Shown piece by piece: positions 47,270-59,255 of a DNA stretch of 64,000 nt. Within the stretch, counting starts at the first letter, position 1; the number at the start of each line of letters is the position of its first letter. This stretch comes from Pegea sp. RAD2-039 (taxonomy: Eukaryota; Chordata; Thaliacea; Salpida; Salpidae). Under the pieces are notes generated by a model. The model saw only the letters and a program-made list of their open reading frames with translations, was not told the DNA's origin and ran no database searches. The position numbers and the translations under genes were made by a program. The stretch covers positions 62,001 through 126,000 of the forward strand of contig JAQGEQ010000142.1 in the NCBI GenBank assembly GCA_034620365.1. The letters are read 5' to 3'.

Positions 47270-49100
47270 ATGATTTTGGTTAACCACGCCCACAAAGTTT
47301 GGGTTTTCTTTTGCATAATGTTGCTAAAAGTTATAAATGTTTGTGGAGTCTTGAGTAACGTTAATCGAGATGATATAATCTATGATACAAGATACAAAAA
47401 TAATCTTCAGATATTTCACCAAAAAAAATATGTAGACTTTTTTTCTCTCGACTACCAAAACACATCAAGCAATCTTAGAAACCCAGATACCGATATTGGT
47501 CCAATGAAAGATATTAGCGTTCTTATGCAGCCTTTTACTAAAACTTGCGTTATTCTTATCCTATTTAGTTACTATATAGAAATCTATAATTATGCTTCTA
47601 AGATTCTGTTCCTTAGAAAGATCTTTGGCTCTGTCAACAAACCTCTTTTTTCGTCTGGTTTTCAAAAGTGCTATTCCTATATTTCTAGCAGCCTGGCTTT
47701 TGATAATAATGCTTTCCTTCAAACTACTTCTCATGATTTTACACTTAATGAAGCTTTATGCTTCAATAAAAGCGTTCATTGCTTGCATCCTGAAATTCGC
47801 TGTACTGTTATTTATACGAGACGCTATAAGACTCCCTTGACTGAAACTCTCAACTCTATAAGCACAATGAAAACATCAAGCACTTTACAAAGTGTGGCGA
47901 CTTTTGCACTCAAGATGTTTCATGGTACTTCACCAAAGGTGAGATATAAATAAAAATTGTTTGAAAAACCTGTCATTAGCATGTATTTGTTTTGATAATA
48001 TTACCTGTAACTGCTATTCAACTAAAATTAATTTTTAATTGTAAATAATAAAGCTAAATCTCATATAAAACATGTGTTTGTTAACCGCTTATTTTCAGAC
48101 TTCAACTAAAAACGAAAAGCAAGCAATTGGTCAATTTCCCTTGCCCCCACATGATTCGTCCTGCAGCTATGACAAAGAACTTGTCATCAAAAACCGCCAA
48201 TTCATTCTATATAAAAGTCGAAGTGAATATAATATAGCAGATGAACTTACTGAAGAACAAGAGGAAATCGAAGTTTTACTGAAAGAGTTGAGATATGCAG
48301 GAATTCTTGAGCAAATAGACGAAGAAGATGATAACTTGGAAGACGAGTATTCCTCAGATACAGACAGCAATATCGAAGAACCTTGTTACCAAGACAACGA
48401 CAATGAATCCAGCCAAGTCAGTGACGAATATGACGATTTCACAATTTCGGAAAAATGTCTAACGTTTTCCAAACGTTTCTTGATAAATTTAATGCTGTTC
48501 TACAGCAGTACCGAATCAGATGACGATTCTCTATCTGAGGATGAATCTCAGTTTGAAACCGATTATGTTGCTGTCATTAGAAATCCAAAAGATTCAGATG
48601 ATGATCAGACTACATGGTTGGCTTCTAACCTGCTTCAAAATAATCCTCATATTCGGAAGGGATCTCTTAAGATTATCATTATCACAGATGAGCCACATTT
48701 AGTCGTCAAAGGACATTCTGCTCAACACAAAAGAGAGGTTTTTCTTCCATTCTTTTCAATTGGTGAAACAAACCGAAAGAATAATCTTGATGATGATTTT
48801 ATCTTAAACCATCATATAGCCCTTACAATGGGATGGAAAATAAAAGACCTTATGTTAGTTATAACTAACTATTCTATTGTTTGCTCATTAGAAAACAGTC
48901 GAATTACCGAAATGTTAGGTCGTAAAGACTTTGAAGGAACATTTTCTAATACCTATATGTCAATCAGACAGTTTGCTGAAAGAATACTAAAAGTAAGTTT
49001 TTGAATATTTTTAGTTTTTAAAATGATCTTTAAATCGACTTAATTTTTACAGAACTTGGGAAACATAAGGGAGTTCAAAATTATAAAAGTAAAAAATTAA
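47270..49100 (+). CDS. Unrecognised secreted or membrane acidic protein (536 aa)
   Basis: Three exons join in phase 0: 47270-47938, 48099-48992 and 49053-49100 (TAA), with introns of 160 and 60 bp. The start is ATG 47270, preceded by a CCTTTTTGCAG acceptor 51 nt upstream. The first ~32 residues (VWVFFCIMLLKVINVCGVLS) look like a signal peptide. A second hydrophobic stretch lies near residue 90 (TCVILILFSYYIEIY). Exon 2 has strongly acidic Asp/Glu/Ser segments (for example DEEDDNLEDEYSSDTDSN), then a mixed C-terminal domain (SLKIIIITDEPHLVVKGH). I recognise no family. The long frames and matching splice phases support a real gene. Confidence 0.7.
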
Positions 49101-49926
49101 GTTATAATTTCGTGCTGTTTCAATATATTGAATAAACTATTAAACAATTTGACTTGCTACAGATCTGTTCCGCTAGTTTTGAGATAAATTTTTAATAACG
49201 AAATATAAATTGCATACGTTCATCAACCTCAACAATTTTTTATACAATAGGAATACTTATTGGATTTATTTTTCCTATATGAAAATAAATCAAGTTTAAA
49301 AAAGTTTAGATTGCTTTTATTTTGAAGGTTAAAATCTTATTTTGTAACTCAGATATTTATAAGTTAAGATAAGTGAGATGCATTTCAAAAGAAGATCATG
49401 CCAAAATACCAGTTTTAAAGATGACTACCTCATGTTGTAAAGTAATAACAATGTATGGTATTCCATTATTTATGATTTATGATATCATTATATAGCGTAT
49501 GCTGCAACAGAGAACCTTAGTATAGCACCACAATCTAATGAGCAAAAACATATAAGTAGGAAAGACAATTGAACAGATAAAAGAATTGTTATAAAGCATT
49601 TGGAGTATCAATAACTCAACATAATGACATTACAAAATAGATTTTCATAAGAAATGTCTACAAAACATACCCAAGCAGCAGTGGTATCCAACTTGCCGCC
49701 AGGTTGCAGAAATATCAAACTTGAATTTAATTTTTTGTCCTAAACATCTTATGTTTATATAGTATTTTAATTCTAAATATCACCAGTTTTTCATTGATTT
49801 GACAGATCTGAACAATGCCAACCCTTAAAACTACATTTAATAATTTTTTAAGAACATTTTGTCTAACCTTTTATCTGAAGAATTTTGCTAACAACTTGCT
49901 AACAAGTTGCTGAAATATTAAGTTTA
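49101..49926. other. AT-rich intergenic
   Basis: No exon recognised. A slightly GC-richer patch at ~49670-49720 has no readable frame of note. Confidence 0.55.
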
Positions 49927-50180
49927 ATAAGCAATCAACCAATCAGCAGCCAACATATCAGCAACCAATCAGCAACCTACAAATCCGCAACCTACAAAGT
50001 AGCAACCGAACAATCAACAGCCAACAAATCAGCAACCTACAGAATAGTAACAAACCAATCAGTAACCTACAAATCAGCAGTCAATCAATAGAAATATAAC
50101 CAATCAGCAACCAACTAATCAGCAGCCAACAAATCAGCAATCAGCCAATCACCTACCTACAAGGTAGCAACAAACCAACC
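49927..50180 (+). repeat. 15-bp minisatellite (consensus AATCAGCAACCTACA)
   Basis: A degenerate tandem array of 12-15-bp steps built on AATCAGCAACC(T/A)ACA. In one frame it reads repeated NQQPT interrupted by stops (AAG TAG, GAA TAG) and frame slips. It may be a simple minisatellite or a decayed repeat-protein exon. Confidence 0.85.
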
Positions 50181-51163
50181 TGCATCTCTTTGTTCTTTAT
50201 TTGAAGCTTCAAAATTTTGCTGAAGAAGGGAGATAAACAACCAGAACAAAAAATAGATTACGTCATCACAATTAAAGATATCTTTTTCACTCGAATCTAC
50301 ATTATCTTTTATCACTATGTCATCATACTTAAAAGAGTTATGATCACTAGAAAGGTTATTGTAAATGGCGATATCTTATGATATCATCACTGCAGACAAG
50401 TTTTCAACACTCGGCTATGACGTCACACTTTCGTGTGTAACCAGATATCACTGGATGTGACGTCGTAAGTTAATCGGGCGTCTTCTCATTAGGCGAGTAT
50501 TTGAGACAACGTCATAACTTTACCGTTTCGACCAATTATTTAGTAGAAAAGAAATTGACATGGTAATTGTTGGTATGTTAAATAAACTGACTAAATATAC
50601 TTTTTTGCTTTTTATGACTTCAAATGAGTTTACCACAAAATAAATATACCATATAGAAAAGAATATACATATACAATATGGTATAGAAGGAGTTTTAGGA
50701 TTTCTGGATTGAGGGTTTGGAATTTAATTACTAGGGGTAGAAAATAGTTTCAATGAATTATGACATCAATAATAGAAAAGGATCAGCTTAAGAATACGCT
50801 GATGCATTTTGAAAGTCAAGATTTTGCGCTCTAAGGACTTTCTAATGCAATATGTGTTACCTGCATATCAATACAAGAAAAGTAATTTTAAGAGATTTTG
50901 AAATAAACTATTGGGTAAAAGAGGTTTGTTTCATAAAGTGTTATAAAAAATTGTCAAGTTTAGCCTGATCCGGTAGCTTGGAGACTTCTGTTAAGACATC
51001 AGTTTTTATCAAATTGGTTACGAAGAGGGTCATTTATAAGTCGATCTTTATTTTTTTCTAAATGATTAAACAATTTAAAAATTTTTCTATGAAAAAAGGA
51101 GGCTTATGATTTTATAATTCTTATTTCTTTTTATTGTTATTACTCCTAATTATTTCTCCAGTC
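50181..51163. other. Intergenic with CRE-like words
   Basis: TGACGTCA-like palindromes occur near 50418 and 50458. No clear exon. Confidence 0.5.
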
Positions 51164-51471
51164 AACATTCGGCTATTGATGAAATATTACTAGTAGCTAT
51201 GATCAGCCAAAGCATACATTCGGTAGCCTGATTTTACGAAGGTTACAGTGATCAAGTTTTTACCCGTTTTGAACCCAAAGTAGAGAAAAAAGATATAGAT
51301 GACCACTTGCTTGTTTTTCTTTGTAATGAACATCTATTTTGCTCCAGCGTTTCTTTTTAATAATCGATGCCATTCACTTTACACTAAAAATCAAAAATAT
51401 AGAATATAATGACTATTGGTCAAACGATGAAACTGACATCTTTTTGTATGCCCAGAATAGACTCAGGTATT
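51164..51471 (+). pseudogene. Coding-like exon fragments, unrecognised
   Basis: After a TTATTTCTCCAG acceptor at ~51161-51163 one frame reads SAIDEILLVAMISQSIHSVA, a TGA, then FYEGYSDQVFTRFEPKVEKK and DDHLLVFLCNEHLF before a stop. A second block, ~51369-51471, reads HFTLKIKNIEYNDYWSNDE and ends at a CAG|GTATTA donor. I cannot join them in phase and do not recognise the family. Either an incompletely modelled gene or a relic. Confidence 0.35.
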
Positions 51472-52283
51472 AGAATTTTGGATTCTTCTTCTCAGCTATA
51501 TTACTTTTGGCTATTTTGTAACATTTAAGCTAAAATAGGATGACTCAAGTAATTTGTTAACAAATGATATATACTGTTGTCTTTTGTTCAACTTCTTTGT
51601 TTTTCGTTAGTTAACTTTATTATCTTATGTTGAAGTTTGCTTCATGCAACCTTATAATGTTTCTCCATATTCATATTGTTTTATATTTGTTATAACCTAT
51701 ATGATTTATTGTTTTCAACCACGCGTTAAATAAATAAATAAAATACAATTTAACCAAACAAAATTTGTTAACTTTGGTTTATAATACATCTTAAAACCTA
51801 TTTTCTCAATAAAACGTTTTTGATATCTGTATTTACAATTTATCTGTTGGTCGAATTAAAGTTTTAAGTTATTATCACCAAATGCTTTTCTCCTAATTGA
51901 AAGAATATTTATTCTAGCTTGAAATTCAAAAAATATGGGACTTTTAATTTATCTCTTATTTGTTAGCAATAATTGATTTATTGCGAAAAAACTAACTGCT
52001 AGTTCAACAGGAAGATAATTAAGAAAATATACAGTTTTAAAGTAAAGAATTACAGTTTAAATGAAGTCTTGAACTCATTAGAAATTTAATTTCAACAAAA
52101 TGAACCAAAATCTGTGAAGTTTTATTTGATGAGATGAGTGAGATTTCTTCGAAAACAAAATAACTCACTAATTTAACACTGTTTTTATTTCCTAAAAAAC
52201 TTAATAAAGTTTTGAGATAGTTGCAAGATCATCTTACTATTGAAGACCTTACAAACAATGATAAATTTTCCGAAGTGAAAAAT
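51472..52283. other. AT-rich intergenic
   Basis: Downstream of the STAR gene's stop codon. No exon recognised. Confidence 0.6.
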
Positions 52284-54539
52284 TTAAGGAGGAGTAAGAT
52301 TAGGTGGTGGTTCTGTAGTCTGACCAAACAACATATAACGCATGAGCTCATGCGACGAAGCATAAGTACATCCGTTTGATGGATTAGGTAATGAGTAGGG
52401 TGGCTGTGGACCATGTAAATAACGAGTAGGGAGGACTGGTACACTGTGAGTATATACTTCACCATGAGTCTCGTCAGAAGATGATCCAGTAAAAGAATCT
52501 GGTGCTCGATGCAAATCAGTAGATGCATTCGAAAATGCATCTGTCGGTAGGCCTGGTAACGAGAATTGTTTAAATGGACTTACACTAATAGACATTCTGG
52601 TTTGTGGTCCGGCCATTTGACCAGCTCTGAAACCAGATTTTCTTACGCCAGAAACCATGCTGGGCTCGGAGCTACGTGTTAGTCCAAATCTTGGACTAGA
52701 AAGTGAGCCAAGCCCATATCCAAATGATGGGCTCAAAGGGCCCGAAGCAGAACTTCGGTTACAGTCATTGAATGGACTTAGTTTAAATCTTGAACTAAAT
52801 CTTGCACCATACATAGGATCATAGCTAGGACCATAAGAAAAGCCAGAAGTAGATCCAGAAGGCTCATTAAGAGCTGGGCCTGAATTAGGGGCAGCAAATT
52901 GAGAAATCCAGGAACTACTTCCCGTTGCTTCACTACCTTCCTGGCTAGCTTCAATTCGAGTTGTATTCACAGACTGCAATAATTTAGTAAAGCATTAATT
53001 TTGTCTAAAATAAATAAAACCCGATCAGTACCTGGAAGGCTGTTGTAGAGGATGGAATCTTGCAGTATTTTCTCTTAGCTACAAAAAGTGAAATACAATA
53101 TGATGGTTAATGATTGAAAATACTTCTTTTTGTTCAAACAATTATATTACTTAACAAAAAATGTTGTCTAGAATAAATTACAATTGTATTGAAAGTTGTT
53201 AGCTATTTCTATTTACTCTACCTTGTTGGCTTAAGTCAATTACATTTAAAGTACATCTTTTTAACTGTTCAGTCTCCTTTCCTGCTGCAGGTGCTTCACC
53301 CTGCAAAATATCACGCATTTATGTATTTTAAAAACTTAATTTTTACATCAGAAGTTTTTAAAGGTAAATGCTTGAAAAGTATAACAGCAACTTTGAATAA
53401 TATGTGATTAAAGTGATAGTTGCGTAGACTGTTATAGGTGCTTCCTTAGTTTAGTTACTTACTTCAGGAATCAATAATTTATTTATTGATTCTGTTGCCC
53501 TGTCAAGATTCATTTGGGCTCTTGGACCTTTTGTAGTTATTACTACATGCAAGAGTTCATCAGATTCAACATAATAATCGAGACCCTGAAATAGAAATGC
53601 TTAGAGTTTATTTACTACTTCTAATTATGTTACAGAATAAAATGTGCGCCGAGCTCGTAATCTTCAGAGCTTTGATAACTCTTCAAGTATAAAATTTTAG
53701 CATTAGATCATTCCCTTAGCATTTTGTATATATAAAAAAATAGATTATCACTCTTTATATTTCCAAAGAATACTCATATTTAATAATCGTAAATAACCTT
53801 CAATTTTTTGTTGGCCACGCCTTTTCCATATATTTTGATCTCAGAGCTCGTTTCGCATTGAATCTTTTTTATCATACATCCGTTTTGCCCGGTAATCCGT
53901 TCGACAAAGTTGCACTGAACAACACTTTTATTTATCAAGTGAATTTAAACATGTTTTACAAACAATAATTATTTATGAAACTAGTAGCTGAATGAAATTT
54001 TATAAAAAATTATTACACAATTTTTCTTAAGTTTTATATTTTATATTAATCTATATTAGTATGTAACTGAAAAATTAATAATTTTTGATTTTTGTTTTTT
54101 TGTCTGTTGAGATAATATTTCAGTAAAACTTTCGTTAACACTTACTAATTCATCGTTCATTGTTGGTAGAAGAATGTTCTTTACTAAGACTGTAGTTTCT
54201 GCAGGGTTTGAAAGGCATCCGTTTCCCTTTGCTGCAAGAACTATTCTCTCATTTCTCGCAGCTATCTTCAATTCTTCCATAATTTCTACAACAGAAGTTT
54301 AAATTTTTTCTAAGCAATCAAAAAATTGATAAGTTAGTACAATTCAAGAGTTGCTTCTGCTTATACTCATGATTTATAATTATTGTAAATTTAAAATTAT
54401 AAATTATGAAAAACTTACTTTGTCTGACAACTTTCTTGGCTCTAAACAATAATTTATTATTAAGTATGTCTTCAGCTTTCAACAACTCCTTTAATAACAT
54501 TTTTTGTTCGTCAATCGCTTGTTGAGAATTAGCAAACAT
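52284..54539 (-). CDS. STAR-family KH RNA-binding protein (438 aa)
   Basis: Seven exons join in phase: 54419-54539 (ATG at 54539), 54146-54285, 53798-53914, 53463-53585, 53222-53300, 53032-53078 and 52284-52973 (TAA). STAR proteins (Quaking, GLD-1, HOW, Sam68) bind RNA as dimers and control splicing, stability or translation. The order fits: a QUA1-like helical pair near residues 10-35 (LLKELLKAEDILNNK), the entry strand LVKNILLPTMNDEL, and a KH domain FVERITGQNGCMIKKI with GQNG in the GxxG loop and IKIYGKG. Then come LLHVVITTKGPRAQMNL with INKLLIPE, and a short QUA2-like stretch. The last exon is a ~230-residue Ser/Pro/Gly/Tyr-rich tail. The sequence is divergent and the QUA2 part is weak, so orthology is not assigned. 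A TTTTTCAG acceptor lies ~21 nt before the ATG. Confidence 0.8.
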
Positions 54540-55329
54540 TTCTCATAAATCTTTTTTTTCCTGAAAAATTGAAAATTAATTTTACTAAAATGCTTTTAAT
54601 TATGAAATGAAAATATTTAATAACTTAAGATTTGTATACTTAGAGTATTTAAATACTCCCTTCTGAGATATTTTTTAAGTATTTGAAGAAATTTTAATTA
54701 TTTTCTTTAAGTCTATTATCAATTATTTAACTTTTTTTATTTATCTAACAAGTTTTCTTGAGTCTATTATAACTTATTATATCACAAAGTATAATAAAAC
54801 TTGTTTTATAAGAAACAAACTTATTTTTTATATTTATTTATATATGCATAAGATATCTTATGAAAACAAAACCATTTTATTTTATAATTTGGATACTATA
54901 CTCATCAATTTTTATAAGAAATGGTTGCTGCTTAGTTTTCAATTACTATCCAAGTTTAGTTTACTTGATAGTTAGTTCATTATTTAAATAGATTATTAAT
55001 GTCTTATTTAACTCTAAACAAAAACTTAAAATTTAACCTAATAAAAACATTTATTTAATTATTAATAAATTTTAAAAGAATATTCAAAGCTTAAAATTAT
55101 TAGAAAGTTTAACGTTTTAAGTTACAATAATAAAGTAGAATAACTTAAGAAAATAATGCTTTTAAAGTTTTTATATAAAATAATTATATAATTCATTTTA
55201 TTTATTAAATATTTTTCATAAAACAAGTTTTAAAAATAATTAAAGAAATTAGTAAATTTATAATTAAGCTAATTAATAAAGTAATAATTAAATTAATTAA
55301 AACAAATAATTAAACTACACATAGATTAC
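54540..55329. other. AT-rich upstream region of STAR gene
   Basis: Presumed promoter region of the minus-strand gene; extremely AT-rich with no readable motif I can assign. Confidence 0.5.
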
Positions 55330-56145
55330 TGGTAAAATGTATAAGACACTATACTGCGAATAACATGACTACAATTTAAGAAAACATAATTTAAAATATA
55401 ATTTATTCAAGAGTTATTTTGATGAAAAATTTTGAGTTTTGATAATGATCAGAAATATCTAAAAGCCATATTTACACATCGTTGTCACTGAATGTACTTT
55501 AATTAGCCAAATAAACTAAAGATATGCTTATCTTATTTAAAACTTCAGAATAAAACCTTGTACTGCAAATCATATGACTAGACTAACCGCATAGTTATGA
55601 AACTTTTTTAATTTCTCTAAATCATTTAGTTAATGTAACTGGGTTTACGAAATCTACTTTCAGCATTACTTTTCAGTTCTAGAAGTATTGCAAAATTAAA
55701 AAAATTAAACTGTTTAGTTATATTCTTATAATTACGCAAAAGAATCCTATATCTACTAAATTTAAATCAAATAAAAACTTTTTATTAACTAAATAATTGA
55801 ATTTTTTGCGACCGCTAGTCCAAGTATATGACAGAAAGTCTGATTTGTACTTTGAAATGCCCAAATCGTTTGAATTTTGATTAAGAAACAAATATTTATC
55901 ACAAATTAATTTCACATTTTTACTTTTTAGACCTTTGACAACAAAGAAAGTTTAACAATTTTTATATAAACAATTATCAAACACTATACAATTAAAAAAC
56001 ATTATACTGCATATAACATGACTAGACTAACTGCATGAATAGTTATAAAACTTTTTAATTTATCTAAATTATTTCGTTAATGTAATTTGGTTTACGAAAT
56101 ATACTTTCATCTTAACATTTTAGTTCTGAATGTATTACAAAACAA
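55330..56145 (+). repeat. Dispersed direct repeat, ~150 bp, three copies
   Basis: Copies at ~55555-55695 and ~55995-56145 share ACTGCAxATxATATGACTAGACTAAC-type sequence, GTTTACGAAAT, TACTTTCA and AGTTCTxxAxGTATT in the same order. A partial copy is at ~55330-55380 (TATACTGCGAATAACATGAC). Non-coding. Confidence 0.7.
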
Positions 56146-56334
56146 ACAAAAATATACTTTTTAGTTTAATTATTATAATTACATATTATTATCATTATAT
56201 TATTTTATTTATATTTATTTTCATTTATATATTATCAAGATAAGTTGGAGAGTCATTGTTGATTTGTCTGATTTTGATCCAATTAAAATAAATATTTTAT
56301 GTTTGATAGATCATAAATTAAACATTGAATTGGT

Positions 56335-56581
56335 GCAACCAAAAAAAACACTTTTTATATCTACTCGGCTGAAGCAAAAGATACAACTCTATCATCTGCG
56401 GACAAAAATGAAGGTAAAGATGATATTATCATTTGACAGTTGGCTCGTTTTGTGTTCGAAAAATGCTCTGAAAATCTTTCTGAAAACAAGATTTAGTTGA
56501 AGGAGTAAGATAAAGAGTTAGAGGAAATGAAAAAAGACGGAAAAGAGTTGAAAGGAAAGTTAGAAATTGCTGAAAACAAAG
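56335..56581 (+). pseudogene. Decayed coiled-coil exon
   Basis: One frame reads TFYIYSAEAKDTTLSSADKN, LARFVFEKCSENLSENK and DKELEEMKKDGKELKGKLE, interrupted by TGA, TAG and TAA. It is followed by a GT-type donor at 56582. The Lys/Glu heptad-like end is a coiled coil. No family is assigned. Three stops in ~80 codons mark it as dead unless read otherwise. Confidence 0.5.
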
Positions 56582-56994
56582 GTTTGTAAATAGATAAAAT
56601 GCTGAAGTGAGTAAATTGTGAGTCAGGGTTTCCAACTATTTTACATATAAACGTTCAACTGTTGAATGAGCACTGCTAAAGAAGGTTTGTTTAATTAGAG
56701 TTTCAAAAATCCAAAATCCATAATCGTCTCTAATACCTTTTTAAAAAATAATTAAAGATTATTAATCAGACCCATCAAACTCCTAACCTCAGGATTCAAC
56801 TTGAACGGATCACTTCCACTTTTGATAAAAGTTGCGAGCAAAACGATCTTTTGATGACGTCATCGCTTCACAGGACGATCAGAAGATGTGACTTTGAAAA
56901 CGCAGCAGCAAACTTCCGCCAAAAAAGTCGCGATTCAGCGCGAATTGCTTCGATTTAAAACCGATCTACTACTAAAAACAACCGTTTAGGTAAA
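56582..56994. other. GC-richer spacer
   Basis: Sits between the decayed coiled-coil exon and the CRE-like minisatellite. It contains TGACGTCA-type words near 56853 and an unusual GC-richer stretch (56860-56960) without a readable frame. It may be 5' sequence of the CR1-like element. Confidence 0.4.
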
Positions 56995-57144
56995 TGATGT
57001 CATCATCATCGCCATGTTATGATGTCATCATCATCGCCGTGTTGTGACGTCATCATCATTGCCGTGTTGTGTTGTCATCATCTTCGCCAAGTTGTGACGT
57101 CATCATCTTCGCTATGTTGCGACATAATCATCATCGTCACGCAA
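56995..57144 (+). repeat. 25-bp minisatellite with CRE-like core, six copies
   Basis: Units begin at 56995, 57020, 57045, 57070, 57095 and 57120. The consensus is TGACGTCATCATCATCGCC followed by ATGTTG. Two units carry the exact CRE palindrome TGACGTCA and others differ by one or two bases. Confidence 0.9.
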
Positions 57145-57231
57145 AACTATGAAATGGCTTGTGTTTAACACGATCTTTAACACGAAAACAAACCCTTCCA
57201 TCAAACTCAGTACAAAGATCTTTGTATAATT

Positions 57232-58617
57232 TACTTGATAACAGCGACCAGCTTGTGATGGAACCAGAGAAAAGCTGAGTTTCTAAACAATAAATTTAAT
57301 AGCGTTTTTATAACCGATGACGGCGATACTCCTTCTCTCTCCTGCTCTGACATTCTTACAAATGTCTCTGAGATGGTAGATCTTGACATAACGGTGAATA
57401 TGGTATCTAAGGCTATTTCTTCTTTAAAATCATCAGTTTCCAACACCCCAGATCAGACCCCAGCTTTATTTTTAAGAAAAACTACTTCTCTTTTATCATT
57501 ACCTTTATCGATTTTCTTTAACATCACTCTGAGGCGAGAAAGGGTTCCACAAATTTGGAAGAAAGCTATTATTACTCCAATTCATAAAAAGGGTCCCAGA
57601 AACACCGCACTTAACTACAGACCAGTATTGCTGACTTCATTTATCTGCAGAACTCAAAAGTATATCATTCACAATCATATGACCAGTCATTTGATGGAGC
57701 ACCGGCTAATATCTGATGTCCAGCATGGGCTTGTGAAACGGAGATCTTCCCTGACTCGGCATCTGACTTTTCTTAATGAGCTTACAGCCCATTATTAAGG
57801 TAATACTCCCTGTGACATCATATACCTCGATTTTGCTAAAGCCTTAAATTATGTCCCACACACTAAGCTCGTTACTGTATTGAAAAACTTAAAAATCAAC
57901 AGTTCTTTCATACAGTGAATCGAAGATTACTTATTAGGTAGAACCCAAAAAACTCGTAGTGAAAAATCTTCATCTACTCCTTATCAAATTACTAGTGGTG
58001 TTCCTCAGGGTTCTGTTCTGAGTCCCCTTCTCAATTTAAACTTCATTAAAGAACTCATCAAGAGAGTAATAGCAGTAGATAGTGTTTGTGTATTAGGCGA
58101 AATCAAGCTATTATCTTGTAATCCTTCAAAACTTCAAACTGCACACACGGTAGAAAACTGGTCTACAAATTAGCAGCTCAGAATCCAGCCCAAAAAGTCT
58201 GAACTTATAACTTATTCTCTTAAATCAGCTGTAAATTGCTAGAACTAATACTCTATCAACAGATTAATTATTCAACGAGTATCTTTGGTTCTAGACCTTG
58301 GCATTACTCTATCACCTGACTTTAAATGGCGCAAGTATATTTCAAAAATCTTTGGAAAATCAATCAACCTTGTCTTCCTTATTATACAGACCTTTAATTT
58401 TAAGGACCCATGCTTTATTAACAATCTTTTCAGATTGTACGTACGTCCATTTCTTGAATACGATGTCAGTGCATGGATGCCATATCAAGTTGGTGATATC
58501 AGGAAAATCGATTCTGTTCAGGCCACATTTGCGAGATTGGTATACAGGAAACGTAATATCAAATATGATAGTTATAAATATCGTCGCTTATTTTTCAGAA
58601 TTCAATTTTTTTACTAA
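57232..58617 (+). mobile_element. CR1/Jockey-type non-LTR retrotransposon, decayed ORF2
   Basis: Reverse-transcriptase blocks appear in order: FLNNKFNSVFITDDGD, VPQIWKKAIITPIHKKG, NYRPVLLTSFICR, HRLISDVQHGLVKRRSSL, DIIYLDFAKALNYVPH, QITSGVPQGSVLSPLL. After a frame change come LGITLSPDFKWRKYI and RLYVRPFLEYDVSAWMPY. The catalytic FADD-type motif is replaced by LGEI in VCVLGEIKLLS. TAA near 57796, TGA near 57916 and TAG near 58171 break the frame. No endonuclease domain or 3' tail is seen, so it is 5'-truncated and inactive. Same family as the fragments at 40258-42440. Confidence 0.9.
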
Positions 58618-59255
58618 ATTTACACTATATCTTTACTAATGTGAAGTTCTAAAGTTGCAGCTTCGGGGATTTCTAGCTTAATCTGCTCATTGAACTCAAA
58701 TATCTTTTCATTATATTTAAATAATATCTTATCTGTTTTCTTTAAATTAATTAGATTGCAATCATGGTAAGAAACATACCTTCTCTGAAGAGATAACTTT
58801 AGTTTTTTAATACTTTCAAAGATTATATTTGGTATTTTTTATGACAATAAAAGTTTGTAATAATATTAATAATTTTTAAAAAATGTTATTTTTATAGTTT
58901 AACTCTTCAAACAGCCAAATAAATACTTATTTTATAAAATCATTTAACTTTGTTAATTACTAATTTTTCATCAAATGATTTTTTATTTCTACAGATTAGT
59001 TTTATTTAAGATTTTATCTTCTTTGGAGCAAACGTTTTCATAAAAACAAAATGGGAAGAGATAAATCATTCAGATCAACTTAATAATTTCAAAAATAATA
59101 ACTAAGTATAAATAATAACCAATAGAATTTTTTCATGAATAAGACTTGAAAAATATTCTATCATTAATTAGTTAAAAATAAAGACATTAAAAAATAATTA
59201 GATAATATTATACACTTAATAATATAATACAGACTTTGAACAACTCTTCAGGGTC
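58618..59255. other. AT-rich intergenic
   Basis: Between the CR1-like element and the catalase relic. No exon recognised. Confidence 0.6.

Noticed and set aside
52229-52540. Minus-strand 103-codon frame and the plus-strand frame at 53189-53407
   Set aside because: Both overlap STAR-gene exons or introns in other frames and have no splice or family support.
56995-57144. CRISPR array
   Set aside because: The 25-bp units are contiguous with no unique spacers, and the sequence is eukaryotic.
57232-58617. Active retrotransposon
   Set aside because: The catalytic Asp-Asp motif is lost, several stops and frame changes are present, and the endonuclease region is missing.
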